A stretch of 8,317 nucleotides of DNA from an uncultured Verrucomicrobiota bacterium (GTDB lineage Bacteria > Verrucomicrobiota > Kiritimatiellia > RFP12 > UBA1067), in assembly GCA_946631535.1 (NCBI GenBank), contig CAMPAF010000127.1, forward strand, positions 1 through 8,317, given 5' to 3'. Below are positions 7,052-8,317 of this stretch, in pieces (position 1 is the first letter of the stretch; the number at the start of each line of letters is the position of its first letter). The translations under genes and the position numbers were made by a program. The notes beneath the pieces are model-generated. The model searched no databases. It saw only the letters and a program-made list of their open reading frames with translations, and was not told where the DNA came from.

Positions 7052-8317
7052 TCACCACGGGCACGTCACGGCGCCTGGCAGATCCTTGCAGACGACGAAG
7101 TTCTTCTTGTAGAAGGCCATGCCGAACTTGAGGATGTCGCGCTTTTCGCCATGCGCGGCGAAGTCGGCGAGCATCTCGGTGGTGTATTCGCGCGTGTCGA
7201 TCTGGCGCCGCGCCTCGCGGGCGAGCGCGTCGAGGTCCTCCGTCTCGTCCTCCGCCGCCTTGAGCTCGATGACCACGCCGGGCATGCCTTCGACGAGCGG
7301 GCGCATGGAGATGTCGTAGCGCCCTTCGCCCGACTCGCGGTTCGACTTCACGACGAACCGGTTGCGGAAGCACGCGATGAACCCGAGGACGAGCCCGTGG
7401 TAGAACCCCTCCGCCGCCGTGTCGAAAAAGCTCACCGACTCCTTGAGGTAGGCCGCAAGGTACTTTCCAAAGAGGAACGGATCACGTTCGCGGAGCGCAC
7501 GTTCTACGGCGACGATACCTCCGCTCTTGTCAAATGAGCGGACCTTCTGGACAATCTCGCTGTAGAAGACCTGCTTCAGCTCGTAGTTGGGGATCATGAC
7601 CTCGCACTCGCCGTCCTTCACCTCTCCGACAGCCTTGAGATAGCCCGCCGAGACGAGCAGCGCGTAGAGCGTGTTCTCGTTGTCGCGGATCTGCTTGTAG
7701 GGTCCGAGTTCCTTCGTCATGGGAACGACGGCCGGGTTCCCGTCCATCAGCTTGTGGAGCGTCGCCTCCATCTCGAACGGCAGCTCCTGCACGATCTCGG
7801 TGATGAGGTCGTTGGAGCTTGTGTCCAGCCAGTAGGCGTCGGGCTTGCACTTGCACTTGAAGTATTTCAGCACGCTCCAGGGGTTGTAGATCTCGGTGCC
7901 GCCGAAATCGTAACCATCGTACCACGCCTTGATCTCCGGCAGCTTGTCCGCGACTCCGTAGTACCGAGCCATCTCGGCGACCTCATCTTCGGTGAAGCCA
8001 AAATACTGCGAATACTGTTCATCGAAGACCGTCCAGACGTCCAGATTGTTGAGGCCGGAGAGGATTCCTTCCTTCGCGACACGGAGGACACCTGTCATAA
8101 TTCCGATATGGCAGTGCCTGTTGTCCTTCAGCGCGCCGGACAGGAACACGCGCATGAAGGTACACATCTCGTCGTAGAAACCATTTGTCGAGGCCGTCGT
8201 GATCGGCTGGTCGTATTCATCGATCAAGATGACGGGGGGCTTTTTCGTAAAAGCATGGACCGCCTCGGAGAGAAGCCCGAGCGATTCGGAAAGCTCGTCC
8301 TTCGTCCCCTCGCGGTT
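7052..8317 (-). CDS. AAA-ATPase-like / PD-(D/E)XK nuclease family protein (DUF1703 type), N-terminus outside the window
   Basis: The frame is open through base 8317, so about the first hundred residues, including the Walker A loop, lie outside; 421 residues are visible of a family usually a little over 500 long. The first visible part contains the Walker B strand PPVILIDEYDQPI (about 8235-8201). It is followed by family signatures TGVLRVAKEG, WYDGYDFG, IYNPWSVL and YWLDTSSN. The C-terminal PD-(D/E)XK nuclease-like domain has GRYD (Asp codon 7315-7313) and VIELK (Glu and Lys codons 7267-7265 and 7261-7259), then QIDTREY and KFGMAFYKK. These match the AAA-ATPase_like plus DUF1703 pairing; its role is not established. 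A TTG at 8227 could be taken for a start but lies inside Walker B, so it is not the real one. The gene converges on the glycosidase gene with 9 bases between the stops and no visible terminator. Confidence 0.88.
   Translation of the reverse strand, partial: NREGTKDELSESLGLLSEAVHAFTKKPPVILIDEYDQPITTASTNGFYDEMCTFMRVFLSGALKDNRHCHIGIMTGVLRVAKEGILSGLNNLDVWTVFDEQYSQYFGFTEDEVAEMARYYGVADKLPEIKAWYDGYDFGGTEIYNPWSVLKYFKCKCKPDAYWLDTSSNDLITEIVQELPFEMEATLHKLMDGNPAVVPMTKELGPYKQIRDNENTLYALLVSAGYLKAVGEVKDGECEVMIPNYELKQVFYSEIVQKVRSFDKSGGIVAVERALRERDPFLFGKYLAAYLKESVSFFDTAAEGFYHGLVLGFIACFRNRFVVKSNRESGEGRYDISMRPLVEGMPGVVIELKAAEDETEDLDALAREARRQIDTREYTTEMLADFAAHGEKRDILKFGMAFYKKNFVVCKDLPGAVTCPW

Noticed and set aside
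1..8317. tRNA, rRNA, CRISPR arrays, insertion-sequence ends or attachment sites
   Set aside because: None seen: no regularly spaced repeats, no transposase motifs, no terminal inverted repeats around the Fic gene and no cloverleaf-like segments in the gaps, as far as reading by eye allows.

Overview
The window is GC-rich bacterial DNA. It holds two secreted-type or polysaccharide-related glycoside hydrolase genes, a Fic-domain regulator/toxin-like gene between them, and the C-terminal part of an AAA-ATPase-like/PD-(D/E)XK nuclease gene on the opposite strand. Large unusual glycosidases, many genes with no recognisable Shine-Dalgarno sequence, and an AAA-ATPase/DUF1703-type gene together suggest a gut or anaerobic member of the Verrucomicrobiota/Kiritimatiellota/Lentisphaerota group. 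That placement is inference from general character; no marker gene is present.

Layout: (1) 1-1848 (+) is the 3' part of a clan GH-A (cellulase-like, TIM barrel) glycosidase whose start lies before the window. (2) 1849-1991 is an AT-richer gap with a good sigma70-like promoter (TTGAAC, 17 bp, extended TATGAT) and short repeats of the form GATGTTGGAA that overlap the promoter and run into the next gene. (3) 1992-3461 (+) encodes a 489-residue protein with an AbiEi-antitoxin-like winged-helix N-terminus, a class II Fic inhibitory motif (SNYIEG) and a complete Fic catalytic motif (HPFADGNGR..R). (4) 3462-3706 is a leader region with a weaker possible promoter and a 53-codon open frame (3549-3710) whose stop overlaps the next start as ATGA. 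(5) 3707-7042 (+) encodes a 1111-residue exported protein that joins an alpha/alpha six-hairpin glycosidase-like module to a GH39-like GH-A barrel. (6) 7052-8317 (-) converges on it with only 9 bases between the stops, and runs off the right edge.

How they may work together: the two glycosidase genes probably belong to one carbohydrate-degradation region, breaking down a plant, algal or host glycan outside the cytoplasm or in the periplasm. The Fic gene looks like an independent accessory insertion with its own promoter, less GC-biased codon choice and possible autoregulation. The nuclease-family gene is of a type often present in many copies per genome and has no evident link to sugar metabolism. 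The most interesting items are the one-polypeptide antitoxin-like/Fic architecture with its helically phased promoter repeats, and the two-glycosidase fusion.
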